Shown: positions 1-8,197 of the stretch, one piece after another
Numbering within the stretch: the first letter of the stretch is position 1
Layout of the letters: every line of letters begins with the position of its first letter
NCBI RefSeq assembly: GCF_018129405.1
Contig: NZ_JAFCLP010000001.1
Location: 1-64,000, forward strand
DNA: 64,000 bases
Direction of reading: 5' to 3'
DNA from: Bradyrhizobium iriomotense
GTDB lineage: Bacteria > Pseudomonadota > Alphaproteobacteria > Rhizobiales > Xanthobacteraceae
Position numbers and translations under genes: made by a program
Notes under the pieces: generated by a model
The model's input: the letters and a program-made list of their open reading frames with translations, nothing else
The model's database searches: none
What the model was told of the DNA's origin: nothing

Positions 1-3000
1 ACCTGCGATGAAGCGTTCACGGACGCCGTCACCGCCGGACCGTCGTCATGGAACAGGATCTGGCTGCCGACGTTCACCGCGTTCGACGAGGCCGTGTCGG
101 CATCGCCGTCCGTCACCGTCACGATCACCGACAGCGCGCCGTTGGTCAGGCTCGTCGTCTCGTCGTAGCTGGTCCCGCCGGTCGGGTTGTGCAGCGACAG
201 ATACTGCTCGACCGTCACCACGCCGGTCGTGCCGTCCATCGAGATCGCAAACGCAACCGTGGTCGGCTGCCCCGCCACCACGCCCAGCACCAGGGTCGAG
301 GAGATCTGCACCAGGTCGACCTGCGTGCCGTCCGTCAGCGTCACCCCGGAGGCGCCGGCCACCGCTGCCAGCGCGTAGCTGGTGCTGCCGCTCGCCGCCG
401 GACCGTCCGCGCCGAATGCCGGATTGATGGTCACCAGCGCGCTGCCGCTCGACGCCGTCGAGATGTAGCCGGTGCCGGCAACGTCGAGGTCGTTGCCCGC
501 CGTGTAGCCGGCCGGGACCAGCGTCGCCGGCGTGCTCGTCGGCGGCGACCCTGCATTGGTATTGCCTTCGTCCAGAACGACCTGCGCTTCTACGTTCAGG
601 GAGGCCGTCACCGCCGGACCGTCGTCATGGAACAGGATCTGGCTGCCGACGTTCACCGCGTTCGACGAGGCCGTGTCGGCATCGCCGTCCGTCACCGTCA
701 CGATCACCGACAGCGCGCCGTTGGTCAGGCTCGTCGTCTCGTCGTAGCTCGACCCGCCGGTCGGGTTGTGCAGCGACAGATACTGTTCGACCGTCACCAC
801 GCCCGTCGTGCTGTCCATCGAGATCGCAAACGCAACCGTGGTCGGCTGACCCGCCACCACGCCCAGCACCAGGGTCGAGGAGATCTGCACCAGGTCGACC
901 TGCGTGCCGTCCGTCAGCGTCACCCCGGAGTTGCCGGCCACCGCCGACAGCGCATAGCTGGTGCTGCCGCTCACCGCCGGACCGTCCGCACCGAATGCCG
1001 GATTGACGCTCACCAGCGCACTGCCGCTCGACGCCGTCGAGATGTAGCCGGTACCGCTGACGTCGCCGTCGTTGCCCGCCGTGTAGCCGGCCGGGACCAG
1101 CGTCGCCGGCGTGCTCGTCGGCGGCGAGCCTGCATTGGTATTGCCTTCGTCCAGAACGACCTGCGCTTCTACGTTCAGGGAGGCCGTCACCGCCGGACCG
1201 TCGTCATGGAACAGGATCTGGCTGCCGACGTTCACCGCGTTCGACGAGGCCGTGTCGGCGTCGCCGTCCGTCACCGTCACGATCACCGACAGCGTGCTGT
1301 TGGTCAGGCTCGTCGTCTCGTCATAGCTCGACCCGCCGGTCGGATTGTGCAGCGACAGATACTGCTCGACCGTCACCACGCCGGTCGTGCCGTCCATCGA
1401 GATCGCAAACGCAACCGTTTGCGTCCCGGTGACAACACCCAGCACCAGCGTCGCCGACGCCTGGACAAGATCAACCTGCGTGCCGTCCGTCAGCGTCACG
1501 CCGGAGTTGCCGGCCACCGCAGACAGTGCGTAGCTGATGCTGCCGCTCGCCGCCGGGCCGTCCGCGCCGAACACCGGGTTGATCGTCACCAGCGCGCTGC
1601 CGCTCGACGCCGTCGAGATGTAGCCCGTACCGCTCACATCGCCGTCGTCGCCCGCCGTATAGCCGACAGGCAACGCGATCGCCGCCGCCTGGCTCACCGG
1701 CGGCGCCCCCGCATTGGTGTTGCCTTCGTCCAGAACGACCTGTGCTTCCCTATCCACGGTCGCCGTCACCGCCGGACCGTCGTCATAGAACGTCACCTGC
1801 GGGCCGAGATCGATGCTCGCGCTTGCCGTGTCACCGTCGTTGTCGATGATCGTCGCCGTCAGCGTCACCGCACCGCTGGCAATGCTGATGCCCTCGTTGA
1901 GATCCGGGCTGGTGCCGTCGGCTTCCTTCACCGCGCGGTTATCCGTGAACGTCACGAAACCATTGCTGTCGACCGACAGCGTGAACACCAGCAGGTCGCT
2001 TGCCGCGGTGTGGCCTTCCACCGTCGTGCCGTTCATCACCAGCACGACAGCTTCGCCGGTCTGCGCGTCCACCAGGCCGCTCGACTTGGAGACATCGATC
2101 GACAGCGCATAGCTGATCGGATGCTCGGAATCGGGCACGCCATCCGCACCCGAGATCGCCTGGAAAATACCGCCGAACCACGCGGTCATCGCGTTGATGC
2201 CAGTGGGGGTCGAGCCGTCGATGCCGTTGGTCGCAGCCGTCAGGTTGCTCTCGTCGACGAACAGATTCGGAACCGATTGCTCCTCACCGTCCAGGACGAC
2301 GTGAATCGACGGACCATCGTCCTGCAATGTCAGATGCGGGCCGACGTCGATGCTCGCGCTCGCGCTCTGGCTACTGTTGTCGGTCACGGTGACCGTGAGC
2401 GAGACAAGACCGGCAGGCACATGCGTGCCCTCGCTGACGTCGCCGTCCTCGCCGCTGCCTTCATGCACCGAGCGCAGATCCGTCAGCGTCAGCTTGCCGC
2501 TGGCATCGACGGACAGCGTGAAATCCTGCGGGCCACTGGCCGCTGCAGCCGCATCCTTGCCTTCGCGGCCGACCACGACTCCGTTCTCCAGGAACAGAAA
2601 CACGTGATTTCCGGTCTGCGAATCGATCAGCCCGGTGTCCACGCCCGGCGCGCTGATCGACAGCGCAAAGGTCAGGGACTGCTGGCCGCCCGGCACGTTG
2701 AGCGTGACGGACAAAACACCCGACGCCACCGTACTCGCCGAATCAGGCGTGGAGCCGTCGATGCCGTTCGTCGCTGACGTCAGGAAGCTCTCGTCGACCA
2801 CCAGTTCGGGCAGCGTGCCCAGCGCAATCGTCGGAGCCGGCGGGATCGGCGTCTGCGGGATAAAACCGGTTGGCGGCTGATCTGGAGTCCGCGGCAGATC
2901 CTCCGGGCCAGCCAGGATGTTGGTGGGCACCGGCGGCAGCGGATCGACAATGGGAGCGCTGAAGTTCGCGCCGCTCGCCTGCGCGTTGTTTTGACCCAGC

Positions 3001-3380
3001 GAGTCGCCGGCTGCGGGGAGAACGGACGAATCGGTAATGATCGGGAAGGCGCTGGCGAACTCGGCGACTGTCAGATCGCGACCCGGCGCAACCTGGATGG
3101 TGAGATTGCCGAGTTGATCGTGGCGGGAGTCGAAGAACGGCTCGACCGTCACCGTGGAGTGATTGTCGAAAAGAATGATCAGCTTCTCGCCGATATGAAC
3201 GAGCGTAATCTTCTCGTTCGCAATAGCCGAAAAGTCGACTTGAACCTTCTGGTCATATCCGAGGTTCAAAACGACCGCCTGATCGGCGAATGGTTTGGTC
3301 AGCTTGAAAATGCGTGGCGGCGAGGCGCTATTCGAATTTCCGGCACCAGTAACCTGGGCAACCCGAAATTGCTCATTCAT
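1..3380 (-). CDS. T1SS-143/VCBS-type repeat adhesin, 3' end beyond the window
   Basis: The reading frame is open from an ATG at 3380 to the left edge, giving 1126 codons without a stop. GGAGAG lies just upstream of the ATG. The N-terminus (MNEQFRVAQVTG) has no Sec signal peptide, as expected for a type I secretion substrate whose export signal is C-terminal and here off the edge. After a roughly 190-residue N-terminal segment with a Pro-rich stretch come repeats beginning ELVVDESFLTSATNGIDGS and LFVDESNLTAATNGIDGS, which match the T1SS-143/DUF5801 style. Three longer 193-residue units follow, each starting near QVVLDEGNTNAG and ending near ILFHDDGPAV. I saw no cysteines. The likely role is a Ca-dependent surface or biofilm adhesin. 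Its ABC/MFP/TolC exporter is not in this window. The family call is by repeat style; the exact adhesin type is unknown. Confidence 0.85.
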   Translation of the reverse strand, partial: MNEQFRVAQVTGAGNSNSASPPRIFKLTKPFADQAVVLNLGYDQKVQVDFSAIANEKITLVHIGEKLIILFDNHSTVTVEPFFDSRHDQLGNLTIQVAPGRDLTVAEFASAFPIITDSSVLPAAGDSLGQNNAQASGANFSAPIVDPLPPVPTNILAGPEDLPRTPDQPPTGFIPQTPIPPAPTIALGTLPELVVDESFLTSATNGIDGSTPDSASTVASGVLSVTLNVPGGQQSLTFALSISAPGVDTGLIDSQTGNHVFLFLENGVVVGREGKDAAAAASGPQDFTLSVDASGKLTLTDLRSVHEGSGEDGDVSEGTHVPAGLVSLTVTVTDNSSQSASASIDVGPHLTLQDDGPSIHVVLDGEEQSVPNLFVDESNLTAATNGIDGSTPTGINAMTAWFGGIFQAISGADGVPDSEHPISYALSIDVSKSSGLVDAQTGEAVVLVMNGTTVEGHTAASDLLVFTLSVDSNGFVTFTDNRAVKEADGTSPDLNEGISIASGAVTLTATIIDNDGDTASASIDLGPQVTFYDDGPAVTATVDREAQVVLDEGNTNAGAPPVSQAAAIALPVGYTAGDDGDVSGTGYISTASSGSALVTINPVFGADGPAASGSISYALSAVAGNSGVTLTDGTQVDLVQASATLVLGVVTGTQTVAFAISMDGTTGVVTVEQYLSLHNPTGGSSYDETTSLTNSTLSVIVTVTDGDADTASSNAVNVGSQILFHDDGPAVTASLNVEAQVVLDEGNTNAGSPPTSTPATLVPAGYTAGNDGDVSGTGYISTASSGSALVSVNPAFGADGPAVSGSTSYALSAVAGNSGVTLTDGTQVDLVQISSTLVLGVVAGQPTTVAFAISMDSTTGVVTVEQYLSLHNPTGGSSYDETTSLTNGALSVIVTVTDGDADTASSNAVNVGSQILFHDDGPAVTASLNVEAQVVLDEGNTNAGSPPTSTPATLVPAGYTAGNDLDVAGTGYISTASSGSALVTINPAFGADGPAASGSTSYALAAVAGASGVTLTDGTQVDLVQISSTLVLGVVAGQPTTVAFAISMDGTTGVVTVEQYLSLHNPTGGTSYDETTSLTNGALSVIVTVTDGDADTASSNAVNVGSQILFHDDGPAVTASVNASSQ
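22..1758 (-). repeat. Three tandem 579-bp coding repeats (193 aa each)
   Basis: The anchor sequence gccgtcaccgccggaccg recurs at the same phase in units starting at 22, 601, 1180 and 1759, exactly 579 bp (193 codons) apart. Units 22-600 and 601-1179 are nearly identical at the DNA level. Unit 1180-1758 is more diverged, mainly in its middle and far part. The sequence after 1759 keeps only the boundary motif. This is in-frame amplification inside the adhesin gene. Confidence 0.9.
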
Positions 3381-3446
3381 GAAAATCTCTCCGCCAAAAG
3401 GACGTGAAGTGAAAAATTGCAGGCAAATTTACGTCGAAGTGTATCT

Positions 3447-3477
3447 TTAAGCTATTGTTAACCCCGGCGAGGGTCAA
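3447..3477 (-). promoter_or_regulatory. CtrA-type box overlapping a possible sigma70 promoter of the left-edge adhesin
   Basis: TTAA-GCTATTG-TTAA (3447-3461) is a perfect match to the alphaproteobacterial CtrA consensus TTAA-N7-TTAA. It lies about 67 bp upstream of the adhesin ATG. On the minus strand TTGACC (3472-3477) and TAGCTT (3449-3454) are 17 bp apart, giving a good -35 and a weak -10. The box would cover the -10 region. Binding and promoter use are inferred. Confidence 0.45.
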
Positions 3478-3620
3478 GAAAACTATTTGGTTAATCAATA
3501 CTTTCGATCAGGATGTGGTAAAGGGACCGCGCGGCCGCGATATGTCGCAAAACGGGCCAGATAAAAGCCGTTTTGGCGCATGTCGCTCCAGGCCCTGAAG
3601 CGCGGCAGCTGGAGCAAAGG

Positions 3621-4049
3621 ATGAGGAAATTACTGGTAACGGCGGTGCTGGCCGGATCTTTCGGGTTGCATGCCGCCGCAGCTCAAAACCAGCCGGCGCC
3701 GGACGCCCAGATGGTCGAACGCACGGTCAAGGCCCAGCCGAACAAGGACACTCAGATCGGGCTTTACATTAACGTCAGACCCGATTGCACCTCCGGCCCG
3801 CTGCCAACCATCCGATTGGCGACCTCCCCGACGTCGGGAAAGGTCGTCGTAAAGCCCGGTAAGGTGAAGGCGACCAACTACAAGGCCTGCCTGGCGCTGG
3901 AAGTGCCGGCTTACGTGGCCTTTTACAAATCGCCTCCGGACTTTGTCGGCGACGATACGCTGACCATCGAGGTCAAGTATCCCGGCGGACGGACCGAGAT
4001 TCAAAAGATTACGGTCAACGTCGCAGGACCCGGCGGCCAGAAGATCTAG
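3621..4049 (+). CDS. Small secreted protein of unknown function
   Basis: This 142-residue protein starts at an ATG preceded by GGAGCAAAGG. An in-frame start farther upstream would add a stretch unlike a signal peptide. Residues 1-20 form a clear Sec signal (MRKLLVTAVLAGSFGLHAAAA, cleavage near AAA-Q). The mature part has two cysteines (DCTSG, KACLA) that could form a disulfide. It has a beta-rich C-terminus with the pattern FVGDDTLTIEVKYPGGRTE, reminiscent of an Ig/cadherin-like single domain. It is divergent from the adhesin gene to its left, which shares the same intergenic region. I do not recognise a named family; periplasmic or exported location is inferred. Confidence 0.75.
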   Translation: MRKLLVTAVLAGSFGLHAAAAQNQPAPDAQMVERTVKAQPNKDTQIGLYINVRPDCTSGPLPTIRLATSPTSGKVVVKPGKVKATNYKACLALEVPAYVAFYKSPPDFVGDDTLTIEVKYPGGRTEIQKITVNVAGPGGQKI

Positions 4050-4111
4050 GGCAAAAGATCATTGCGGGCTCGGCGCAAACGTTGCGCAGCCATCGTCGAC
4101 CGGACTTGAAT

Positions 4112-4486
4112 TCAGTCCACCCGCGTGACCTCACATTGGCTGCGTGAGTTCGGTCCGACCACGCCGATATTGACGTTCTTGAACTGGTAGCTCTCATGCG
4201 CGGGAACAGGCTGGTTGGCCCACACCAGAACTTTCGTCGCGCGCTCTCGATCGTCGTCGATCCAGCAAGTCAGCTCGACACTGTCGATCTTCTTGTCGGT
4301 GCCGTTGGAAAGCACAAAACTGGCGATGCCGTAATTATCGGCCCGCCGCGTTGTCTGGAATGAGTCGATCTTGACCAGTTCACCCAGGCCCGAGGGTGCA
4401 GCGGGCGGTTGCGTATCTTGCGCCGCCGCCGCGTCAATCAGGGCGCACAGCCCCACACAGCAGACGATCCCGGTCAACGTCCTCAT
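4112..4486 (-). CDS. Small secreted protein of unknown function
   Basis: This 124-residue protein has a signal peptide (MRTLTGIVCCVGLCALIDAAAA, cleavage near AAA-Q). I chose the ATG at 4486 because GAGG sits 7 bases upstream. An ATG four codons earlier has its purine run too close. The mature part includes FVLSNGTDKKIDSVELTCW and ends with SQCEVTRVD, suggesting a small beta domain with one possible disulfide. It converges with the secreted-protein gene ending at 4049. No family is recognised. Confidence 0.7.
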   Translation of the reverse strand: MRTLTGIVCCVGLCALIDAAAAQDTQPPAAPSGLGELVKIDSFQTTRRADNYGIASFVLSNGTDKKIDSVELTCWIDDDRERATKVLVWANQPVPAHESYQFKNVNIGVVGPNSRSQCEVTRVD

Positions 4487-4597
4487 TGCACGCCTCATCC
4501 CCGAACGCGGCGATACTTCCGCGTCTGCGGGGCTGGCGCAAGTGCCTGCCGCTATTGCGGCGCGGAAACTGCGCAGCGGCCTTGCGGTGGCGCAACG

Positions 4598-5107
4598 TCA
4601 GTGAGAGAGCGTCTTCGCGCCCGAATTCTGCTCCGGGCCGGCACTGCAATCGCCGATCCGATGTGCCACGACCAGCTCGACTCGCGGCATCTGCCCCTCA
4701 CTCAGCTCGTTCTGCTCAGTGTAGGACTCCTCGCTATGAACCGTGATCACCGTGCTGACGGGGCCCATGAAATCGCAACGGTTCGCGAAAGTGTATTGAT
4801 TGTTCTTCTTCTCGGGTCTCGCAGAGACGCAGCTGCCGACCGAGGGAGACGAGAACGTCGCCTTCATCGAGACGGTCGGATCGACACAGGCCGTCAGCTC
4901 CCGCTCGAGCAAACGGTGCTTCGGCTTGCGATGAGCGACCATATCGAGCGTACGAACGAAGTGCCACAGACCTTTGCGGAAGGTCGGCCCCTGGAATTCA
5001 TCCGCCTTGGCTACAGTGGTGGTTGAGGCGATCAGAAGCGCCAGAGCGGCACAACGAACGGAAGAGGTCGCAAGGATTGAACGCCGGCCTGTGGTCATTG
5101 TCTCCAT
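4598..5107 (-). CDS. DUF3617-like secreted protein
   Basis: This is a protein of about 169 residues. METMTTGRRSILATSS leads into a hydrophobic stretch (CAALALLIASTTTVAKA) that looks like a signal peptide. The start at 5107 is preferred over an upstream in-frame codon, but the RBS is weak. The mature part contains KGLWHFVRTLDM, a conserved-looking TACVDP and later Cys residues (GSC, NRCDF, IGDC). This resembles DUF3617 periplasmic proteins, which begin with a G-x-W motif and contain a C-x-D/P-type motif. Function is unknown. It ends near 4598, about 110 bp from the next minus-strand gene, with which it may be co-transcribed. Confidence 0.65.
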   Translation of the reverse strand: METMTTGRRSILATSSVRCAALALLIASTTTVAKADEFQGPTFRKGLWHFVRTLDMVAHRKPKHRLLERELTACVDPTVSMKATFSSPSVGSCVSARPEKKNNQYTFANRCDFMGPVSTVITVHSEESYTEQNELSEGQMPRVELVVAHRIGDCSAGPEQNSGAKTLSH

Positions 5108-5717
5108 ACCTGCTCGCTTGCGCCCCAAGGATCAGCCGCACGGTCGAAAAGCACTGCCTCAGGTTCGGGCACTGTCCTAAAGCAAACATTAACATTGCGA
5201 GAGACCCGTTAAATTACGGAAAACCCGCCTGCCCGACCTGCTGTTTCGAATCGCGCGTGACTACTCCTGCTCCCCACGCGACTTCTTGTCACGGCGTCGG
5301 ACGGCCGGTCAACCACGCACCATTACGGAAGATCAATGGCAGGGCTTAAAGGCAGTTCACGCGCCATAAATTCCGGCGACCGCGGCATTTCGGTAACAGT
5401 GAGCCGGCCGGATCGGGAGAAGAACCCAACGGCCAAACAGACCGGTCGCGAGCGCGCCGGTATTCCAGAGACGCAACTCGCCGGGCTAAATCGAATTTAT
5501 CCTGGCACTCGCAAATCCGCCGCGCCAGAACACGTTCCGCGGGAACGGCAAAGGCTTTCTGAAAAGCTGAAAATGGCCGATGCTCGGCCCCCGCGCGAAG
5601 CGCCTGGATGACGCGCCGCGAAGAGTTCGGCGCACTCCGAAAGGAGGCCGCGCTGATTGACCTTTGATGCCATTTTTGCTCTTTTAGCTGAATATTTCTC
5701 GCTTTTGGGGGGCTGCG
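5108..5717. other. Intergenic stretch without a convincing gene
   Basis: Frames open here on both strands give Arg/Pro-rich translations with no start context or domain. A small inverted repeat (CGTTCC-GCG-GGAACG, near 5531-5545) is visible. The last 60 bases before the gene at 5718 are A+T-rich and include TTGACC (5657-5662), a possible -35 with no good -10 at normal spacing. Confidence 0.5.
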
Positions 5718-6089
5718 ATGCAGAGCAGATTCAACGGATTTCTTTGGGGCGCGGCCTTCTTGAGTCTGGCACTCGGCACGAGCCAAGCCAGCGCGGCCGA
5801 TCTGGGCCTGATGGCCTCACCCGCAGCGGTCGGAAACTGCAGCGAGCTGGTGTTTGTCTGCGAGAATGGCAAGCAATATCCGCTTTGCCCGATCGCGGTC
5901 TCGGTTGCCGGCGAGGTTGTGACGGCATCTCTGCACACCGGACGCCATGGCGGTGCGCATGTCCGGCTGGTTCCAATGGGGGTCGGGTATCGCTACGCCG
6001 GACGCGGCATCTGGCTCGACGGCTTCCGCGAAAATGCCCTGCTAAACTTCGGCAAACACAGCCAGATCGCCTGCACCCTCGCCCACTAG
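5718..6089 (+). CDS. Small secreted cysteine-containing protein, unknown function
   Basis: This 123-residue protein has a clear signal peptide (MQSRFNGFLWGAAFLSLALG, cleavage near ASA-A). A GGGGGG run lies upstream of the ATG. The mature part has cysteines in NCSELVFVCENG, YPLCPIAVSV and IACTLAH, so two disulfides are possible. The segment CENGKQYPLCP is reminiscent of small periplasmic proteins with a compact beta fold. No family is recognised. A Rhizobiales-type palindromic repeat directly follows its stop codon and may act as its terminator. Confidence 0.7.
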   Translation: MQSRFNGFLWGAAFLSLALGTSQASAADLGLMASPAAVGNCSELVFVCENGKQYPLCPIAVSVAGEVVTASLHTGRHGGAHVRLVPMGVGYRYAGRGIWLDGFRENALLNFGKHSQIACTLAH

Positions 6090-6193
6090 AGCCTTTCCCG
6101 TTCCGATGGAATCGGAACGGGGCTCTAGATTCTTGTTTTGACGCGTTTTCTTGACGCGAACGGGTACCCACTTCGCTCGAAAACGCTCTAGGG
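6087..6193. repeat. Rhizobiales-type intergenic palindromic repeat element
   Basis: The segment consists of two inverted modules. The first is agagcc...cccgttccgat paired with atcggaacggg...gctct (6088-6127). The second is a longer arm containing tctagattcttgttttgac, acgcgttttcttgacgcg and cacttcgctcgaaaacgc, ending in ctctag. I recognise the motif set (gagcgttttcgagcgaagtgg, acgcgtcaaaacaagaat, tctagagc, read in reverse) as a dispersed element frequent between genes of Bradyrhizobium and relatives. Its start overlaps the stop codon of the preceding gene. Confidence 0.75.
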
Positions 6194-6217
6194 CGAGGAG
6201 CGCCTGAGGCGAGCTGA

Positions 6218-6472
6218 TCAGCCCTTGGTGCGCAGCACGGCTCCCTGCGGCCTTGGATGCATATAGGCCTTGGGCTGAACATAGACCGGGCAGTAATTAT
6301 TCCATTGATACTGCTGCCAGTTCCACTTCCAGCAGCCAGCGTCAATCTGCGGCGCGGGGCCGAAATCCAGACGATATGGCTCGTCGCCGAAGGGATAGGG
6401 ACCGCTGTGCGCGGCGCTTGAAACGAACATGACTGTCAGGGAAATAGCGGTCGCGGTCAGCAATTTCGGCAT
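6218..6472 (-). CDS. Small secreted Trp/Tyr-rich protein, unknown function
   Basis: This 84-residue protein starts at an ATG preceded by GAGGG with good spacing; an ATG six codons upstream lacks such a site. The signal peptide is MPKLLTATAISLTVMFVSSA with cleavage near AHS-G. The short mature part is rich in aromatic residues (CWKWNWQQYQWNNYCPVY) with two cysteines flanking that stretch. Such short secreted proteins are common in Bradyrhizobium, but I do not know a function. Confidence 0.65.
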   Translation of the reverse strand: MPKLLTATAISLTVMFVSSAAHSGPYPFGDEPYRLDFGPAPQIDAGCWKWNWQQYQWNNYCPVYVQPKAYMHPRPQGAVLRTKG

Positions 6473-6588
6473 GTTGCCCTCGATCTTCATGCGCTAATGC
6501 GCGACAGTGCCAAAGCGGGAGTTTCCAATCAAGGCCCCAGCGTGCGAATAGTTGAGCGCCGTCCGGTTGTTCGCTCGTTCCGCCTGTT

Positions 6589-7770
6589 TTGGCATCCCGC
6601 CTGATCATCGTGGTCGCCGTGCAAGCCAACCTCGCCATCCTTGCCGCACTTGCGAGTCGTCCGAACGGACGGATTGCGTTTGCCGAGCTCGAGCTGCAAC
6701 TGCAGGCGCATGACGAGACTGGTGAGATCGAAGACCGGATAGAACAACAGGTCTCCGCCGGAATCGAGCTGATTGAGGCCGGCCTCGCCATCGTGGATGG
6801 CGACAGCCTGGAGATCACCGAGGCCGGTCGTGCGGTCATTGAAGCCCTCCTCGATCGCTCATTGCCTCAGTCGAATTCGCTTGAAAGCATTGATCATCTG
6901 ATTGGCGCCGAAGTGCGCTCGAGGATGTTCAATCTTGATCTCCGCGAAGATGCCGAAACCCACTCCTCCCAAGGCTTGAACGCTCCCACGACAGACGGCG
7001 CCGATCGCGCACCGAGGCAGGCGGCCGAGCCTGGCACCGCCGACCTGGATGTGAACGCCGCCGCTCCCGAACCGGCCATCCCGCCAGCTGTCGCGGCTCC
7101 GCCATCGACAACGGCCCGTCGCCACTCCTCACGCGAACCAGATCCTGCGCCGGACAATGGTGCCTGGCGAGCTCGCACGTTCAAGGCAATTGCCGGCCCG
7201 CTGCATCGCCTGGCCGCGCTTTGGCGGCGGCACCTCGAGCAGGATCTGCCGAAAGCGCGGATGGCCACCCGGGGAACCAGCGTCAATGGAATCGTCATTG
7301 CGCTTATCAGCCTGCTGGTCGTCATCATCTGCGCCGGCGCCGTGATTGCCCTGCGACAGATCAGGTCGCTGCAGACGGAAATCTCCTCCCTGCAGCGAGA
7401 GCTCTCGCCGCTGAAGGAGCGGCTTTCGCGGTTTGATCAGGCAGAAAAAGCACGGCAGGCCGAGGAAAAGGCGCGGGAAGAACGCAGCAAACGGACGGCA
7501 GACAATCCGCCGCAGCAGGCGCCTCCTCTCGCTCTGTCACGGGAGGAAATTCAACTCATTCGCAACTATATCAAACCCGCCCCTAGCGTCGGCTCCTCCA
7601 CCGCGCCGGCAGTTGGCGACCCGATCGGCGGAGCGACGATCCCCTTCCCTTCGCCGGTCACGGAAAAGGTGCCCAAATTGCTCGGCGCGAGATTCGCGAT
7701 CCGCAATGGGGCCATCGTGATCGTCAGAAGGGACAGCCGTCAGATCGACGCCGTACTTGGGCCGAACTGA
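6589..7770 (+). CDS. Membrane-anchored protein with winged-helix-like N-terminus and coiled coil
   Basis: The protein has up to 393 residues. The start is uncertain: TTG at 6589 is used here, a GTG at 6610 is possible, and neither has a clear ribosome-binding site. Residues about 10-90 look like a winged-helix fold, with a recognition-like helix region and a wing reading GLAIVDGDSLEITEAGRAV. An Ala/Pro-rich linker follows (about 125-190). Next is one transmembrane helix (about 234-255, GIVIALISLLVVIICAGAVI), then a coiled coil (256-305) with Glu/Lys-rich heptads, and a C-terminal beta-like tail (GARFAIRNGAIVIVRRDSRQ). It would be a single-pass protein with cytoplasmic N-terminus and outside coiled coil. 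No family is recognised; it might act as a membrane-bound regulator. Confidence 0.65.
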   Translation: MASRLIIVVAVQANLAILAALASRPNGRIAFAELELQLQAHDETGEIEDRIEQQVSAGIELIEAGLAIVDGDSLEITEAGRAVIEALLDRSLPQSNSLESIDHLIGAEVRSRMFNLDLREDAETHSSQGLNAPTTDGADRAPRQAAEPGTADLDVNAAAPEPAIPPAVAAPPSTTARRHSSREPDPAPDNGAWRARTFKAIAGPLHRLAALWRRHLEQDLPKARMATRGTSVNGIVIALISLLVVIICAGAVIALRQIRSLQTEISSLQRELSPLKERLSRFDQAEKARQAEEKAREERSKRTADNPPQQAPPLALSREEIQLIRNYIKPAPSVGSSTAPAVGDPIGGATIPFPSPVTEKVPKLLGARFAIRNGAIVIVRRDSRQIDAVLGPN

Positions 7771-7782
7771 ACGTCCGGTTCA

Positions 7783-7998
7783 TCAGAGCGCCAGCGAGTA
7801 TGGAAATTGTCTCGTCAGATCGAGATTGAGATAACCGCTGCCATCGATCCATTGATGTGGGCAATAAGCGAGCGTGGATGGATCGACGAGCAGACCGTCT
7901 CGAAGAATTGCCTCGCGCGTGCCTATCCTCCCCGTCGGTATCTCGCCTTCTTGTGGATCGAAGCGCAACGCATCAAACACAGCGGTATCGTTTGTCAC
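7783..7998 (-). CDS. Small conserved-looking protein, unknown function
   Basis: A 71-residue frame starts at a GTG (MTNDTAVFDALRFDPQEG) with AGCAGGGG 7 bases upstream. A TTG 13 codons earlier is less likely. The sequence has low-complexity-free, protein-like composition, with IPTGRIGTREAILRDGL and LAYCPHQWIDGSGYLNLD. No signal peptide or membrane segment is visible. It converges with the coiled-coil gene ending at 7770. It could be a real small cytoplasmic protein; the opposite-strand frame is less convincing. Confidence 0.5.
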   Translation of the reverse strand: MTNDTAVFDALRFDPQEGEIPTGRIGTREAILRDGLLVDPSTLAYCPHQWIDGSGYLNLDLTRQFPYSLAL

Positions 7999-8197
7999 CC
8001 GAAGCCCCTGCTGAAATGAACATCTCGAAAGTGACAAAGACTATCGATCCGATTAACCGAGGCAAGCCTTATCGTTTTTGCAGCTGCTAACTCACCGGCA
8101 GCCGCGTACCCTATTCGCTATCGCTGTCACGCGAGAGCGGATAGGCTCAGGTGTGTCTACTCCTGTTTCTGACATCCAATTTGAGAGGAGAAACGCG

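Noticed and set aside
48-2777. Plus-strand open frame of 909 codons rich in Arg/His/Val repeats
   Set aside because: It is antisense to the repetitive adhesin gene. Its repeats mirror the 579-bp units and its composition is that of a GC-rich antisense shadow, without a ribosome-binding site or domain.
5657-6154. Plus-strand frame starting with TTG and overlapping the secreted gene at 5718
   Set aside because: It is out of frame with the gene that has a signal peptide and conserved-looking cysteines. It could share the upstream AAGGAGG, but the composition after residue 25 is shadow-like.
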